A DNA stretch of 64,000 bases from positions 1,984,001-2,048,000 of the forward strand of contig NZ_MOAL01000004.1 of the NCBI RefSeq assembly GCF_003731765.1. Direction: 5' to 3'. Below, piece by piece: positions 19,228 to 28,446 of the stretch. The notes beneath the pieces are model-generated. The model was not told the DNA's origin and did not search any database. It worked only from the letters and a program-made list of their open reading frames with translations. Every line of letters begins with the position of its first letter. The first letter of the stretch is position 1. The position numbers were made by a program, and so were the translations under genes. This DNA is from Pseudomonas chlororaphis (GTDB lineage Bacteria > Pseudomonadota > Gammaproteobacteria > Pseudomonadales > Pseudomonadaceae).

Positions 19228-19518
19228 ATGAACCAGGTGGGCCAGCCGATGAACCGATTCTCCGCCAGCAAAGTCACCTTTCCCAACGCCTGCCAGTTAA
19301 TGCGCTGGCATTTTCACCCGATGGGCTTCGAAGCCAGCATGGACGCGCCCGGCAGCATGATTGCCCGGCTCTTCGACCGCGCCAGTGGTGAAACCATGAT
19401 TGCCATTGCCGGCATTCCCTGCGCCACGGTGATGAACGCCAGTGACGTGGAGCGCATCATCGAAGCCGTAGAAGACGAGCTGGAATCCTTGATGCCGTCC
19501 TCGGCACTCAAAGCCTAG
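19228..19518 (+). CDS. DUF1652-domain protein
   Basis: A 96-residue cytoplasmic protein of a family seen almost only in Pseudomonas. Core text is TFPNACQLMRWHFHPMGFEA and then MIARLFDRASGETMIAIAGI, ending with an acidic helix DVERIIEAVEDELESLM. Function unknown. AAAAGGAAGCGCTCA before the ATG supports this start over the internal ATG at 19,249. It stands alone and converges on the helicase gene. Confidence 0.8.
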   Translation: MNQVGQPMNRFSASKVTFPNACQLMRWHFHPMGFEASMDAPGSMIARLFDRASGETMIAIAGIPCATVMNASDVERIIEAVEDELESLMPSSALKA

Positions 19519-19531
19519 TAACCCTTCCCCT

Positions 19532-19547
19532 CGCCGGTTCGCCGGCG
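19532..19547. terminator. UUCG-capped hairpin between convergent genes
   Basis: CGCCGG at 19,532-19,537, TTCG loop, CCGGCG at 19,542-19,547. It is a very stable small stem between the DUF1652 and helicase stops but has no T-run. Confidence 0.35.
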
Positions 19548-19575
19548 CCCGCTGTTGACTGGCTAACCCTTGGGT

Positions 19576-22035
19576 TCATGCCCGCCGATCGACAAAAAAT
19601 GCCTTGCCCTTGGGCACTCGCTCCGAGGCCCGTGGGCCATTTGCGGCCTGGGGCTCCTGAGGCTCCACATACCAGTAGCAATGGGTGACTGCCCGGGTGA
19701 TGCCCACATAGGCCAACCGCAGGATCTCGTCCTTCTGCGCCGCATCATAGGGCTCGGCGTCGCCGTCCTTGCCCAGGCCCGCCATGCGGTAGACCTGGTT
19801 TTTATAGGGCGAACGGGTCAGGTGCTGGCAATCCCCCAGCAGGAACACCGCGTCCGCCTGCAGGCCCTTGGCGCTGTGAAAGGTCAGTTGCTTGAGCCGT
19901 CGCTGGCCAAATGGCAAGCTAGAATCAACATTAACTATTTGTGAAATATTGTTTTCAATCAATAACTTATCGACACTTTTTCGATAGAGAATCAAGATTG
20001 AATCGCCGCGACGATAGTGCTCTTCCAGGCGCTGGGCCAGGTCTTGCTCATCACGATTCAAAACCTGCACCGGCACCGGCTCACGCGGTTCACCGGCCGC
20101 CTTGGCCTTCTTCCCGGCAATCGCCGGGGCCGCGCGGACGATATGTTCCGCCGCGTCGATGATGTGCTGATGGCTGCGGTAGTTGTCGCTGAGCATGACC
20201 CGGGTGGTGGCCGGCGACGGGAATTCCTGATTGAACTCCATGAAGTACTTCGGCGAACTGCCCCGCCAGCCATAGATCGACTGCCAGTCGTCGCCCACGC
20301 AGAGCAAGGACGAATGCTGGGCCCGATGCCCCACGTGCAGGGCTGGGCCGCGCCGGCGGATTTCCCCCAGGCACGCGCGGATCCAGGAGACGATCTGCGG
20401 CGAAACATCTTGAAATTCGTCGATCATCAGGTGCGACAGCGGCCGCAGGCGCTCATCGCTGAGCAGCCTGAGGTTCTCCGGCGAGTGCTCGCTGAACAGA
20501 GCGAACATGCGGTTGTAAGTCATGATCGGTGGCGACTGGTCCAGCAGATGGTCTTCCAGGGCCCGCCAGAACAGGCTCAGGGCCTCGAAGAAAAACCGGT
20601 CCGGGTCATCCTTGGCGAAACTCATGCGCCCGACCGCATCACAGACATCCAGGCCCAGGTTCTCGATAAACCCGGCAGCCGCCACAAAAGCATCCAGCAA
20701 CGGCACCGACGCCAACTCGCCCTTGACCTTGTAGTCAAAGCCCGGCCCGGCACTGGCGTCGCCCGCCATAGAGGCCAGAACGCGCTTGGATGACTCGTAA
20801 CTATCCAGCCAAATCAATGGCTTATGACAGAAAGCTTGAAATAGGGTGCGCTTTACAGCCCATTCCGCCCGGACCGTCAGCTTGGCATTGGGTCGGCTGA
20901 CCTGGGGGTTTTCTCGCGGGTCGAACCCGAGCACCACCCAGGCGTCCAACTCCGGGGCGTAGCCGTGGCAATGAAAGCGTGCGCCGTTGATTTCCAAAGG
21001 CTGGCGATTAGGCTCAATGCCCTTGATCGGCCAGGCACCGGCGCGAAACCACAGGTCCTCGACCGCATCGCACAGTTCTTCGTCGCGCTTGGCGGCCAGT
21101 TCGGTGACGGCCATGCGCTTCTGCACATCCGGGTGATCGCGCTCCAACTCTTTAAGCAGCAAGGCCTGGCGCAACAGCGGCTTGATCGCCTCGCGAAAAC
21201 GCGGGTCGCGGCCCTGCAACGCGTGATAGCAGGCGTTCAGGTGCTTGCGCTGGGCGTCATTGATGCGCAGGTCGAACGGGTTGCTGCCCACCTCCTCATC
21301 ACCGGACGCTGCACGCTCACTGAGGTTCTCGAACGCCTGCAAACGTTCGAAGCCCGGCAGGCTGCGGACCATGGGCAAGATCCGCGAATGGAAGGTGCGC
21401 ACCACGTCGCGAGCGTCCTTGAGGCTCAATGCCCGACCCCAGAGGCCAAACACCTCCAGCAGCTTATTGATGAAGTCCTTGCGCGACTCGCGGGTGAAGG
21501 TCACCACCGTCAGGCAGTCGAGCTCAAAACCCAGGTAATGGGTCAGCAACAGGATGCGCAGCACCAGAGAGGTAGACTTCCCTGCCCCGGCCCCGGCGAT
21601 CACCGAGGTTGACGGCGTATCGCTGAAGATCATCTTCCATTGCGCGGTGCTGGGTTGAGCATGGGCCGGCAGCAGCCGCGCGACATCGGCCTTGATGCGT
21701 TTTTTCAGCTCCGGCGTCAGAGGCAGGCGCCAGTCGTCGAACAGTTTGTCGTCCACCCCCGGTGGGCGATGCTCGGTGTTGCGGCTGTCACGGATCAACA
21801 GCACCTGGCGGCCTTCCTCCAGCCCCTCGAGCTTGCCTTCCTTATAGCCGTAGTCCACCCCGGCGGTGTGCCCGCTGCGAAAGCCATCGGCCTGGCCATG
21901 CAGCCAGGACGCCCGGTGCTGGGCCCGCAGGCGGTTGAGGCCATGGCCAAAAAAACGTGCGGCCAGACGCTTGAACAGCGGCATCTCGGCCAGGGGCAGA
22001 AGTTCGGGCGGAAGATCGGGGGTGTGTTGCGGCAC
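19576..22035 (-). CDS. UvrD/Rep-like superfamily 1 DNA helicase
   Basis: ATP-dependent 3'-5' DNA helicase, 819 residues. A family-specific N-terminal part (1-130) comes before the motor. Walker A is VIAGAGAGKSTSLVLRI, motif II is LMIDEFQDVSPQIVSW, motif III is GDDWQSIYGWRGSSPKYFMEF, motif IV is LSDNYRSHQHIIDAAE, motif V is LTFHSAKGLQADAVFL and motif VI is LRLAYVGITRAV. No nuclease domain is visible at the C-terminus, so it is not an AddA/RecB protein; it resembles helicase IV-like stand-alone enzymes. Start is a GTG with GGAG 6 bases ahead. It stands alone and its cellular task is unknown. Confidence 0.9.
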   Translation of the reverse strand: MPQHTPDLPPELLPLAEMPLFKRLAARFFGHGLNRLRAQHRASWLHGQADGFRSGHTAGVDYGYKEGKLEGLEEGRQVLLIRDSRNTEHRPPGVDDKLFDDWRLPLTPELKKRIKADVARLLPAHAQPSTAQWKMIFSDTPSTSVIAGAGAGKSTSLVLRILLLTHYLGFELDCLTVVTFTRESRKDFINKLLEVFGLWGRALSLKDARDVVRTFHSRILPMVRSLPGFERLQAFENLSERAASGDEEVGSNPFDLRINDAQRKHLNACYHALQGRDPRFREAIKPLLRQALLLKELERDHPDVQKRMAVTELAAKRDEELCDAVEDLWFRAGAWPIKGIEPNRQPLEINGARFHCHGYAPELDAWVVLGFDPRENPQVSRPNAKLTVRAEWAVKRTLFQAFCHKPLIWLDSYESSKRVLASMAGDASAGPGFDYKVKGELASVPLLDAFVAAAGFIENLGLDVCDAVGRMSFAKDDPDRFFFEALSLFWRALEDHLLDQSPPIMTYNRMFALFSEHSPENLRLLSDERLRPLSHLMIDEFQDVSPQIVSWIRACLGEIRRRGPALHVGHRAQHSSLLCVGDDWQSIYGWRGSSPKYFMEFNQEFPSPATTRVMLSDNYRSHQHIIDAAEHIVRAAPAIAGKKAKAAGEPREPVPVQVLNRDEQDLAQRLEEHYRRGDSILILYRKSVDKLLIENNISQIVNVDSSLPFGQRRLKQLTFHSAKGLQADAVFLLGDCQHLTRSPYKNQVYRMAGLGKDGDAEPYDAAQKDEILRLAYVGITRAVTHCYWYVEPQEPQAANGPRASERVPKGKAFFVDRRA

Positions 22036-22312
22036 GCTGACTCCAGGGTGTGAGGCGGTGTGGGCTATGGTCGCGGCATTTTCCGTCGATATCCAGCCAA
22101 TTGCTTACAGGTCATTAACTTAAGGGATGAAGTGAAGGTTGCACAGTAGGAAATCACTGGCAAAAACATCCAATTATTTGATTGAAATCCAGCATTTTTT
22201 GCGCTTTTTATCGATAGGTGATCCGAGGAAGATGCACGCCATCAACCGGGGTTATGCAGTGGGCGGCCCGTATATCGCGCCCCCTCTGACAACCCCTCAA
22301 GAGGATACGATC
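22036..22312. other. Divergent intergenic region before the pirin gene
   Basis: About 277 bp between the helicase (leftward) and pirin (rightward) genes. It is A/T-richer around 22,110-22,210. I see no convincing operator or RNA gene. Confidence 0.35.
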
Positions 22313-23008
22313 ATGCTTGAACTCAGACCTTTCGCCTCGCTGGGCGGCGCTCACCACGGCTGGTTGGATGCCCATCACCACTTTTCGTTCGCCGAGTACC
22401 ACGACCCCAAACGCATGAACTGGGGCAACCTGCGGGTCTGGAACGATGACGTGATCGCCCCCGGCAGCGGGTTCCCCCAACACCCCCACCGGGACATGGA
22501 AATCATCACGTATGTCCGTGAAGGGGCCATTACCCACCGCGACAACCTGGGCAACGAGGGCCGCACCGAAGCCGGCGATGTGCAGGTGATGAGCGCCGGC
22601 ACCGGGATCGCCCACAGCGAATACAACCTGGAAAGCGCGGCGACCAAGATCTTCCAGATCTGGATCATCCCCAACCAGGCCGGTTCATCGCCGTCTTGGG
22701 GCGCCAAGCCTTTCCCCAAAGGCCAGCGCGAGGGTTTTGTGACGCTGGCCAGCGGCAAGGACGGCGACGACCAGAGCCTGCGCATCCGTGCTGACGCACG
22801 GCTGGTGGCGGCCAACCTGAAGGCCGGCGAGTCGGCTGAGTACTCACTGGACAGCGGGCGCCGCGCGTACCTGGTGCCGGCCACCGGGGCGATTGAAGTC
22901 AATGGCTTGCGTGCACAAGCTCGAGACGGCATTGCCGTGGCGGATGAGCGCGTGTTGCGGGTCACGGCCCTGGAAGACAGTGAAATCGTCCTGGTAGACC
23001 TGGCCTAA
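22313..23008 (+). CDS. Pirin family protein (YhhW-like quercetin dioxygenase type)
   Basis: Bicupin metalloprotein of 231 residues. The N-terminal metal site is visible as FPQHPHRDMEIITYVREG with the later histidine in AGTGIAHSEYN. YhhW/pirin proteins bind iron and some open quercetin; the physiological substrate is usually unknown. The in-frame extension to 22,139 is rejected, since CAAGAGGATACGATC gives a ribosome site for MLELRPFASLGGAHHGWLDA, the normal family start. A bidirectional terminator follows. Confidence 0.92.
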   Translation: MLELRPFASLGGAHHGWLDAHHHFSFAEYHDPKRMNWGNLRVWNDDVIAPGSGFPQHPHRDMEIITYVREGAITHRDNLGNEGRTEAGDVQVMSAGTGIAHSEYNLESAATKIFQIWIIPNQAGSSPSWGAKPFPKGQREGFVTLASGKDGDDQSLRIRADARLVAANLKAGESAEYSLDSGRRAYLVPATGAIEVNGLRAQARDGIAVADERVLRVTALEDSEIVLVDLA

Positions 23009-23029
23009 CGCCTGGACACCGGCGCAAAA

Positions 23030-23059
23030 AAAGGGGCGACCACTTGGTCGCCCCTTTTT
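23030..23059. terminator. Bidirectional terminator between pirin and pgm
   Basis: GGGGCGACC at 23,033-23,041, ACTT loop, GGTCGCCCC at 23,046-23,054, flanked by A-run and T-run. It lies between convergent genes and should work in both directions. Confidence 0.88.
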
Positions 23060-23072
23060 CATGCCTTGTGGA

Positions 23073-24713
23073 TCAACTGATGGCGCCATCCACCAAGGTC
23101 TGGGCTTCCTGCACCAGTTGCTTGAGATGGTCATCACCGATAAAGCTTTCGGCGTAAATCTTGTAGATGTCCTCGGTACCCGAAGGACGCGCCGCGAACC
23201 AACCGTTCTGGGTCATGACTTTAAGGCCGCCAATCGCCTGGTCGTTGCCCGGTGCGTGGCTGAGGATGGCCTCGATCTTCTCGCCGGCCAACTGAGTCGA
23301 AGTCACTTGATCCGGCGACAGTTTGCTGAGCAGGGCTTTCTGCTGCGGGTTGGCCTTGGCATCCACCCGTACCGAGAACGGCTCGCCCAGTTCGTCACAC
23401 AGGCCGCGATAGGCCTGGCTTGGGTCGCGACCGGTGCGCGCGGTCATTTCTGCCGCCAGCAAGGCCGGGATCAAGCCATCCTTATCGGTGCTCCAGACGC
23501 CGCCGTCCTTGCGCAGGAAGGACGCGCCGGCGCTTTCTTCACCGCCAAAGCCCAGGGAGCCGTCGAACAGACCGTCGGCAAACCACTTGAAGCCCACCGG
23601 CACTTCGTACAGGCGACGACCCAGGCGCGCTGCCACCCGATCGATCAGGCCGCTGCTGACCACGGTCTTGCCGACGGCCGCGTCCGCGCGCCACTGCGGA
23701 CGGTTCTGGAACAGGTAATCGATGGACACGGCCAGGTAATTGTTCGGTGCCAACAGGCCACCGGACGGCGTGACGATGCCGTGGCGGTCATGGTCCGGGT
23801 CGCAGGCAAAGGCAACGTCGAAACGCTGCTTCAGGCCGATCAGGCCCTGCATGGCGTAGCTGGAGGATGGGTCCATGCGGATCTGCCCATCCCAATCCAC
23901 GGACATGAAGCGGAAGGTCGCATCGACCTCCTTGTTGACCACTTCCAGGTCCAGGCGGTAATGCTCGGCAATTGCCGACCAGTAGCGCACACCCGCGCCA
24001 CCCAGCGGGTCCACGCCCAGGCGAAGCTTGGCGTTACGAATGGCGTCCAGATCGATCACGTTGATCAGGTCGGCCACGTAGGTGTTGAGGTAGTCATGAC
24101 GGTGAGTGGTGTCGGCTTTCAGCGCTTGCTCGTAGCTGATGCGCTTGACCCCGGCCAGCTTGGCCGCCAGCAGTTCGTTGGCCTTGGCCTCGATCCACTT
24201 AGTGATATGGGTGTCGGCCGGACCGCCGTTGGTGGGGTTGTACTTGTAGCCGCCGCTTTGTGGCGGGTTGTGGGACGGGGTAATGACAATCCCGTCCGCC
24301 AGGCCCGACGTGCGTCCGCGGTTGTAGCCAATAATGGCGTGGGAGATAGCCGGCGTCGGGGTGTATTCATCACCGGTGGCGATCATCACCGTCACGCCAT
24401 TGGCCGCCAGCACTTCCAGGGCGCTGGCGCCCGCCGGGGTAGACAGTGCATGGGTGTCGATGCCGACAAACAACGGGCCGTTTATACCCTGGGATTCGCG
24501 ATACAGGCAGATGGCCTGGCTGATGGCCAGGACGTGCCATTCGTTGAAACTCAGATCGAACGAGCTGCCACGGTGCCCGGAGGTGCCAAAGGCGACGCGC
24601 TGGGTCGACACCGAGGCGTCGGGTTGGCCAGTGTAATAGGCCGTCACCAGTCGCGGGATATCGACCAACAATTCAGCCGGTGCCGGTTTGCCCGCAAAAG
24701 GACTGAGAGTCAT
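23073..24713 (-). CDS. pgm: Phosphoglucomutase (alpha-D-glucose phosphate-specific)
   Basis: Interconverts glucose-1-phosphate and glucose-6-phosphate. The 546 residues are the normal length for the bacterial Pgm/PgcA type. The phosphoserine loop is FGTSGHRGSSFDLSF, the metal loop is ACDPDHDRHGIVTP, sugar-binding text includes GFGGEESAGASFL, and the phosphate-binding loop near the end is AARPSGTEDIYKIYAESF. An AGAGG ribosome site precedes the ATG. Monocistronic, ending at a bidirectional terminator. Confidence 0.96.
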   Translation of the reverse strand: MTLSPFAGKPAPAELLVDIPRLVTAYYTGQPDASVSTQRVAFGTSGHRGSSFDLSFNEWHVLAISQAICLYRESQGINGPLFVGIDTHALSTPAGASALEVLAANGVTVMIATGDEYTPTPAISHAIIGYNRGRTSGLADGIVITPSHNPPQSGGYKYNPTNGGPADTHITKWIEAKANELLAAKLAGVKRISYEQALKADTTHRHDYLNTYVADLINVIDLDAIRNAKLRLGVDPLGGAGVRYWSAIAEHYRLDLEVVNKEVDATFRFMSVDWDGQIRMDPSSSYAMQGLIGLKQRFDVAFACDPDHDRHGIVTPSGGLLAPNNYLAVSIDYLFQNRPQWRADAAVGKTVVSSGLIDRVAARLGRRLYEVPVGFKWFADGLFDGSLGFGGEESAGASFLRKDGGVWSTDKDGLIPALLAAEMTARTGRDPSQAYRGLCDELGEPFSVRVDAKANPQQKALLSKLSPDQVTSTQLAGEKIEAILSHAPGNDQAIGGLKVMTQNGWFAARPSGTEDIYKIYAESFIGDDHLKQLVQEAQTLVDGAIS

Positions 24714-24924
24714 GCAAAACCTCTGGAGAAAGGATGGTTCGGGAATGCTGCGCAGTTTACTGGCACTTTGACCGCAGCGCGATGGGATCTATCCGCCCTC
24801 CTCCAAGAGAATTACTGCATGCGAAAAGGCTGATCTGCAGACACGTCTCAACCGCCAGGCGGGTGCTGCGCGGCAGGTCGATGCTGATGGAAAAGACAGG
24901 AACAGAATAACGGCAGGTATAAAC

Positions 24925-24960
24925 AAAAAAGCCAGGGTTCGTGGGGAACGAACCCTGGCT
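24925..24960 (-). terminator. Rho-independent terminator of the MDR oxidoreductase gene
   Basis: A perfect 12-bp stem (24,930-24,941 with 24,949-24,960) is followed on the minus strand by six T (A-run 24,925-24,930). It lies 7 bases after the stop. Confidence 0.88.
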
Positions 24961-24966
24961 CTGGGG

Positions 24967-25989
24967 TCAGGCCGGATCGACCAGCAACGCCACCCGCTCA
25001 CGGCACGGACACTCGTCCATGTAGCGGTGGGCTTCGACAAATTCGCCGAAGGGGAAGACCCGAGTCTTCAGCGGCACCAGCACACGATCGGCGGTCAACT
25101 GGTTGATGTCGCGCAGGGCCCGTTGCAGCGCCACCTGGTCCTGGATGATGCCCAGTTCCGGCTTGCCGGTGAAGTTGCCGATGCAGTGCACGAAGAACTG
25201 GATGTTCTTCTGGAACGCTGCACAGGCCGGAAACGGCGTCTGGTTGCCACCCTGCAGGCCATACAGCACCAGGCTGCCACGGGGCGCCAGCACATCGCCG
25301 AGCATGGACATCTGCGGGCCGCCCAGGCCGTCGAACACCACGTCCACGCCACGGTTGTCAGTGAGCTTGTTGATTTGCATCAGCAAGTCCTGCTCCTCGG
25401 TGACGATGACCTTCTCGGCCCCCAGGGACAGCAGATACTCACGCTCTTCAGCAGTCTTGGTGGCCGCAATCACCCGCACACCCAAAGCCTTGCCCAACTG
25501 GACAAACGACGGGCCGGCGCAATGGCTGGCGTCGGTGACCAGGGCAAACTGCCCGGGCTTGACCCGCGCCAGATCGACGTAAGCGAAGTAAGCAATCAGC
25601 AGCGGCGTGTAATGCACGCTGGCTTCGATGGGGCTGAGGACGTCTGGGTAACGAGTCAATGCCGAACGGGGCAGGAGAATCTGCTCGCCATAGACTGGGT
25701 AATCATTGGGGCTCTCAGCCGGAAAACTGGCGACCTTGTCACCCACGGCCAAATCTTCGATACCGTCACCTACCGCGGTGACCACACCGGCCATTTCATG
25801 CCCAAGGCCTGACGGCAAACGTGCATGGGACGACGCCAGGTTCTGACGCCAGAGCACGTCGTACCAACTGATGCCAATCGCTTCGACTCGTACCTGCACT
25901 TCGCCTGGCGCAGGCAAAGCGGCCGCATGCTCTTCGCATTTGAGCACCTCGGCCGGACCAAACTTGTGAAAACGGATCGTGCGGGACAT
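24967..25989 (-). CDS. MDR-family NADPH:quinone oxidoreductase-like protein
   Basis: Medium-chain dehydrogenase/reductase of 340 residues without the structural-zinc cysteines, so a quinone or enone reductase rather than a zinc alcohol dehydrogenase. It has the GroES-like N-terminal domain (GISWYDVLWRQNL, LGHEMAGVVTAVGDGIEDL) and a Rossmann domain (GVDVVFDGLGGPQMSMLGD, GSLVLYGLQGG). The ATG at 25,989 has GAGG 6 bases ahead; the alternative 15 bases upstream lacks one. It is divergent from the LysR gene at 26,258, which is its likely regulator. Confidence 0.88.
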   Translation of the reverse strand: MSRTIRFHKFGPAEVLKCEEHAAALPAPGEVQVRVEAIGISWYDVLWRQNLASSHARLPSGLGHEMAGVVTAVGDGIEDLAVGDKVASFPAESPNDYPVYGEQILLPRSALTRYPDVLSPIEASVHYTPLLIAYFAYVDLARVKPGQFALVTDASHCAGPSFVQLGKALGVRVIAATKTAEEREYLLSLGAEKVIVTEEQDLLMQINKLTDNRGVDVVFDGLGGPQMSMLGDVLAPRGSLVLYGLQGGNQTPFPACAAFQKNIQFFVHCIGNFTGKPELGIIQDQVALQRALRDINQLTADRVLVPLKTRVFPFGEFVEAHRYMDECPCRERVALLVDPA

Positions 25990-26257
25990 CGCAAACCTCG
26001 TCAAAGTAACCTCTAATGCGCTGAACTCTATCTGGGGTTTCTGAGCAAGACCATCAGTGGCTATTAATAGTCGACATGCCTGTCATTGATTCCGCTGGCC
26101 TTGAACGCCCGCTTATATAAGGGCTAGAGCAAAGCAGCGGGCTCAGGAAAAATAATTAGCCGGTGCAGAGTACCAGCCTTTGCCCGTAAGATTCACGCCG
26201 GCCATTGTTCCCATATGGTCGTTCCCGTCAAGTTCGCTGACTCTGCCAGGACTCCAG

Positions 26258-27172
26258 ATGAATCGTAATGACCTGCGTCGTGTCGACCTGAATCTGCTGA
26301 TCGTGTTCGAAACGCTGATGCATGAGCGCAGTGTGACCCGCGCCGCCGAAAAATTGTTCCTCGGCCAGCCGGCCATCAGTGCGGCGCTGTCACGCCTGCG
26401 CAACCTGTTCGACGACCCGTTGTTCGTGCGTACCGGGCGCAGCATGGAGCCCTCGGCCCGGGCGGTGGAAATCTTCGCCCTGCTCTCCCCGGCCCTGGAT
26501 TCGATTTCCACCGCCGTGAGCCGCGCCGCTGAATTCGACCCGGCCACCAGCACCGCCGTGTTCCGCATCGGCCTGTCCGATGATGTCGAGTTCGCCCTGC
26601 TGCCCATGCTGCTCAAGCGCCTGCGAGCCGAAGCACCGGGCATCGTCCTGGTGATACGCCGGGCCAACTACCTGTTGATGCCGGCTCTGCTGGCCTCGGG
26701 TGAGATCTCCATTGGCGTCAGCTACACCGCCGACCTGCCGGCCAATGCCAAGCGCAAACTGCTGCGCATGAGCCAGCCCAAACTGCTGCGCGCCGACACC
26801 GTACCCGGCGCCCTGAGCCTGGACGACTTCTGCGCCCGCCCCCATGCCCTAGTGTCGTTCGCCGGGGACTTGAGCGGGTTTATCGACGAGGAACTGGAAA
26901 AACTCGGACGCAAGCGCCACGTGGTCCTGGCAGTGCCCCAGTTCAACGGCTTGAGCACCCTGCTCGCAGGCACCGACATCCTCGCCACCGTCCCGGACTA
27001 CACCGCCGACGCCCTCACCGCCGCCGGCGGCGTCCGCGCCGAAGACCCGCCATTGCCAGTGCGCAGTTTCGAGCTGCACATGGCCTGGCGCGGTTCTCAG
27101 GATAATGACCCAGGGGAGCGTTGGTTGCGGTCGCGGATTCAGATGTTTTTTGGGGACCCCGATAGCTTGTAA
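26258..27172 (+). CDS. LysR-family transcriptional regulator; its 3' end is the island attachment site
   Basis: A 304-residue regulator. The N-terminal winged helix contains NLLIVFETLMHERSVTRAAE, then LFLGQPAISAALSRLRNLF; the co-inducer domain begins near residue 95. The start at 26,258 follows the family start RNDLRRVDLNLL; the in-frame extension to 26,180 is unlikely. The last codons (FFGDPDSL then stop) lie inside a sequence repeated at 44.05 kb, so the gene keeps an intact end although an element is joined to it. It is divergent from the MDR oxidoreductase gene. Confidence 0.92.
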   Translation: MNRNDLRRVDLNLLIVFETLMHERSVTRAAEKLFLGQPAISAALSRLRNLFDDPLFVRTGRSMEPSARAVEIFALLSPALDSISTAVSRAAEFDPATSTAVFRIGLSDDVEFALLPMLLKRLRAEAPGIVLVIRRANYLLMPALLASGEISIGVSYTADLPANAKRKLLRMSQPKLLRADTVPGALSLDDFCARPHALVSFAGDLSGFIDEELEKLGRKRHVVLAVPQFNGLSTLLAGTDILATVPDYTADALTAAGGVRAEDPPLPVRSFELHMAWRGSQDNDPGERWLRSRIQMFFGDPDSL

Positions 27173-27265
27173 TGGAGCCTCACTAAAACCCATAAAACTG
27201 TTTAATAACAATGACTTACTAACACTTTTCAGTCTACTGGCGCCTATCTAAACCCAATGGACTCC
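27146..27265 (+). repeat. attL-like copy of the island-end direct repeat
   Basis: It includes the LysR stop codon. The core 27,155-27,176 matches 44,052-44,073 at 21 of 22 positions. The following 80-90 bp match at roughly 80% through to an identical ATGGACTCC, which at 44,153 begins a P4-type integrase. Together with the right copy it bounds about 16.9 kb. Confidence 0.7.
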
Positions 27266-27545
27266 AGAGCTTATGGGGTGTAATTGCGGGCAAATTTCGG
27301 TTCCTTAAAAAGAATGCCCCCACAGGAAGGTCTGCGGACCTGGGTAGGTTTCTTCTGCGCCTGGATGACTGCAACGACGGCAGCGTTGCCACCGCGATAT
27401 GCCAGGTGCGCTAGGGGCTGTGTATGCGCGCGCAACTGTTAGCGCAACGCCGGGAAGCGGCTCAACAATGGGCTGACTGTGCGGCGCCCCGCACGGCGTA
27501 CCACAAAACACCTGCAGCCGCGTTTCGGTGACTCGGTCCACCAAG
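27257..27545 (+). pseudogene. Degenerate P4-type integrase remnant
   Basis: The start ATGGACTCC at 27,257 matches the integrase start at 44,153, but a stop follows after eight codons. At 27,427-27,480 one frame reads RAQLLAQRREAAQQWADC, which resembles the usual C-terminal end of P4 integrases (…RREMLQWWADYLD). Only the two ends seem to remain, with the catalytic middle deleted. The rest of 27,266-27,629 shows no intact gene. The C-terminal match is from memory of the family and is tentative. Confidence 0.4.
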
Positions 27546-27629
27546 CCCCAATCGCAACTACTGTTTAGTATCAGCACCCGTTTATGGTTCTAGCTTGTTT
27601 GAGGTGCCCATCCAGGGACGGCTAGCCCG

Positions 27630-28412
27630 TCACGACGCTACAAACGAAAAGTCGCGATTGACCGCACTGCGCTCATATTCCAGAAGGCACTCATAGTCAG
27701 CCTCACTGGCCGGCAGGACCTCCTTGATCGCGAGGTCACGGGAAACCTCAGGAAGCTGGCCCAAAGCTTCGTTCATTGCGTTCCTGATTGAAGCGGCGTC
27801 CGCAGCCGTTTGACCAATCGAGGTTATGTAAGGCAGGCAGGGACTGCGCGCACTCCGCACGAGGATCCTGAGGCCTTCGATTTCGGTACTGTTATCTCTC
27901 GCAAGATAATCGTAAGTGACGCTGTCGATGGAGGCCAAATCACCCTCGCCCTCTTTCAGCCTTCGCATGCTCTCCCTGTGGGATCCGGTGAAGGTGAGTT
28001 TCGAGAAGAAACCGCGGTCGCTGATCCCGGCCAGCGTGTGGCGCAATAAATTCATTCCAGAGTTGGAATCCCGGGCGTTGATCAGACCATGGCTGCCCCG
28101 GAAACCCGCCAGGTCAGTCACGGCCGAATCCGCTCTACAGAGCAGCAGACTGCAATGGTCACCCCCCGAGCTATGAGCAAGCTCATAGCTCGGGCGCCCT
28201 ATCAGCCTCACCTTTCCCCGCAATGACGTGACGAATGGATAGCCGCAGGTCTGGGATAACAACAGATCCGGGGAAAGCCAGTGCGCCGCGAGATCAACGA
28301 TCTGTTTTTGCCCTCGGCGCTCACCGAGAATCTCCAGGATGCGCTCAAGCCAGGCTTGCTGTGCCTGTAAAACCCTGGCGGGAGCGAGGTACATGGATAG
28401 ATCGCTGGTCAT
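27630..28412 (-). CDS. PhnD-like substrate-binding-domain protein
   Basis: A 260-residue protein of the PhnD/transferrin-like periplasmic-binding fold (Lpp-type pieces: CGYPFVTSLRGKVRLIGRPSY, DLAGFRGSHGLINARDSNSG, GDLASIDSVTYDYLARD). It lacks a signal peptide, so it may be cytosolic or use a non-standard export route. It is last in the leftward island operon, 34 bp after the flavin monooxygenase. In some flavin-monooxygenase operons such proteins bind the organic substrate, but here the ligand is unknown. Confidence 0.75.
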   Translation of the reverse strand: MTSDLSMYLAPARVLQAQQAWLERILEILGERRGQKQIVDLAAHWLSPDLLLSQTCGYPFVTSLRGKVRLIGRPSYELAHSSGGDHCSLLLCRADSAVTDLAGFRGSHGLINARDSNSGMNLLRHTLAGISDRGFFSKLTFTGSHRESMRRLKEGEGDLASIDSVTYDYLARDNSTEIEGLRILVRSARSPCLPYITSIGQTAADAASIRNAMNEALGQLPEVSRDLAIKEVLPASEADYECLLEYERSAVNRDFSFVAS

Positions 28413-28446
28413 ATGAAATCCATTCAGAGGGTGCGATTGCCGCTGA

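Noticed and set aside
27305..27577. A 90-residue minus-strand frame at the left island end
   Set aside because: No domain and no ribosome site; it lies over integrase debris on the other strand.
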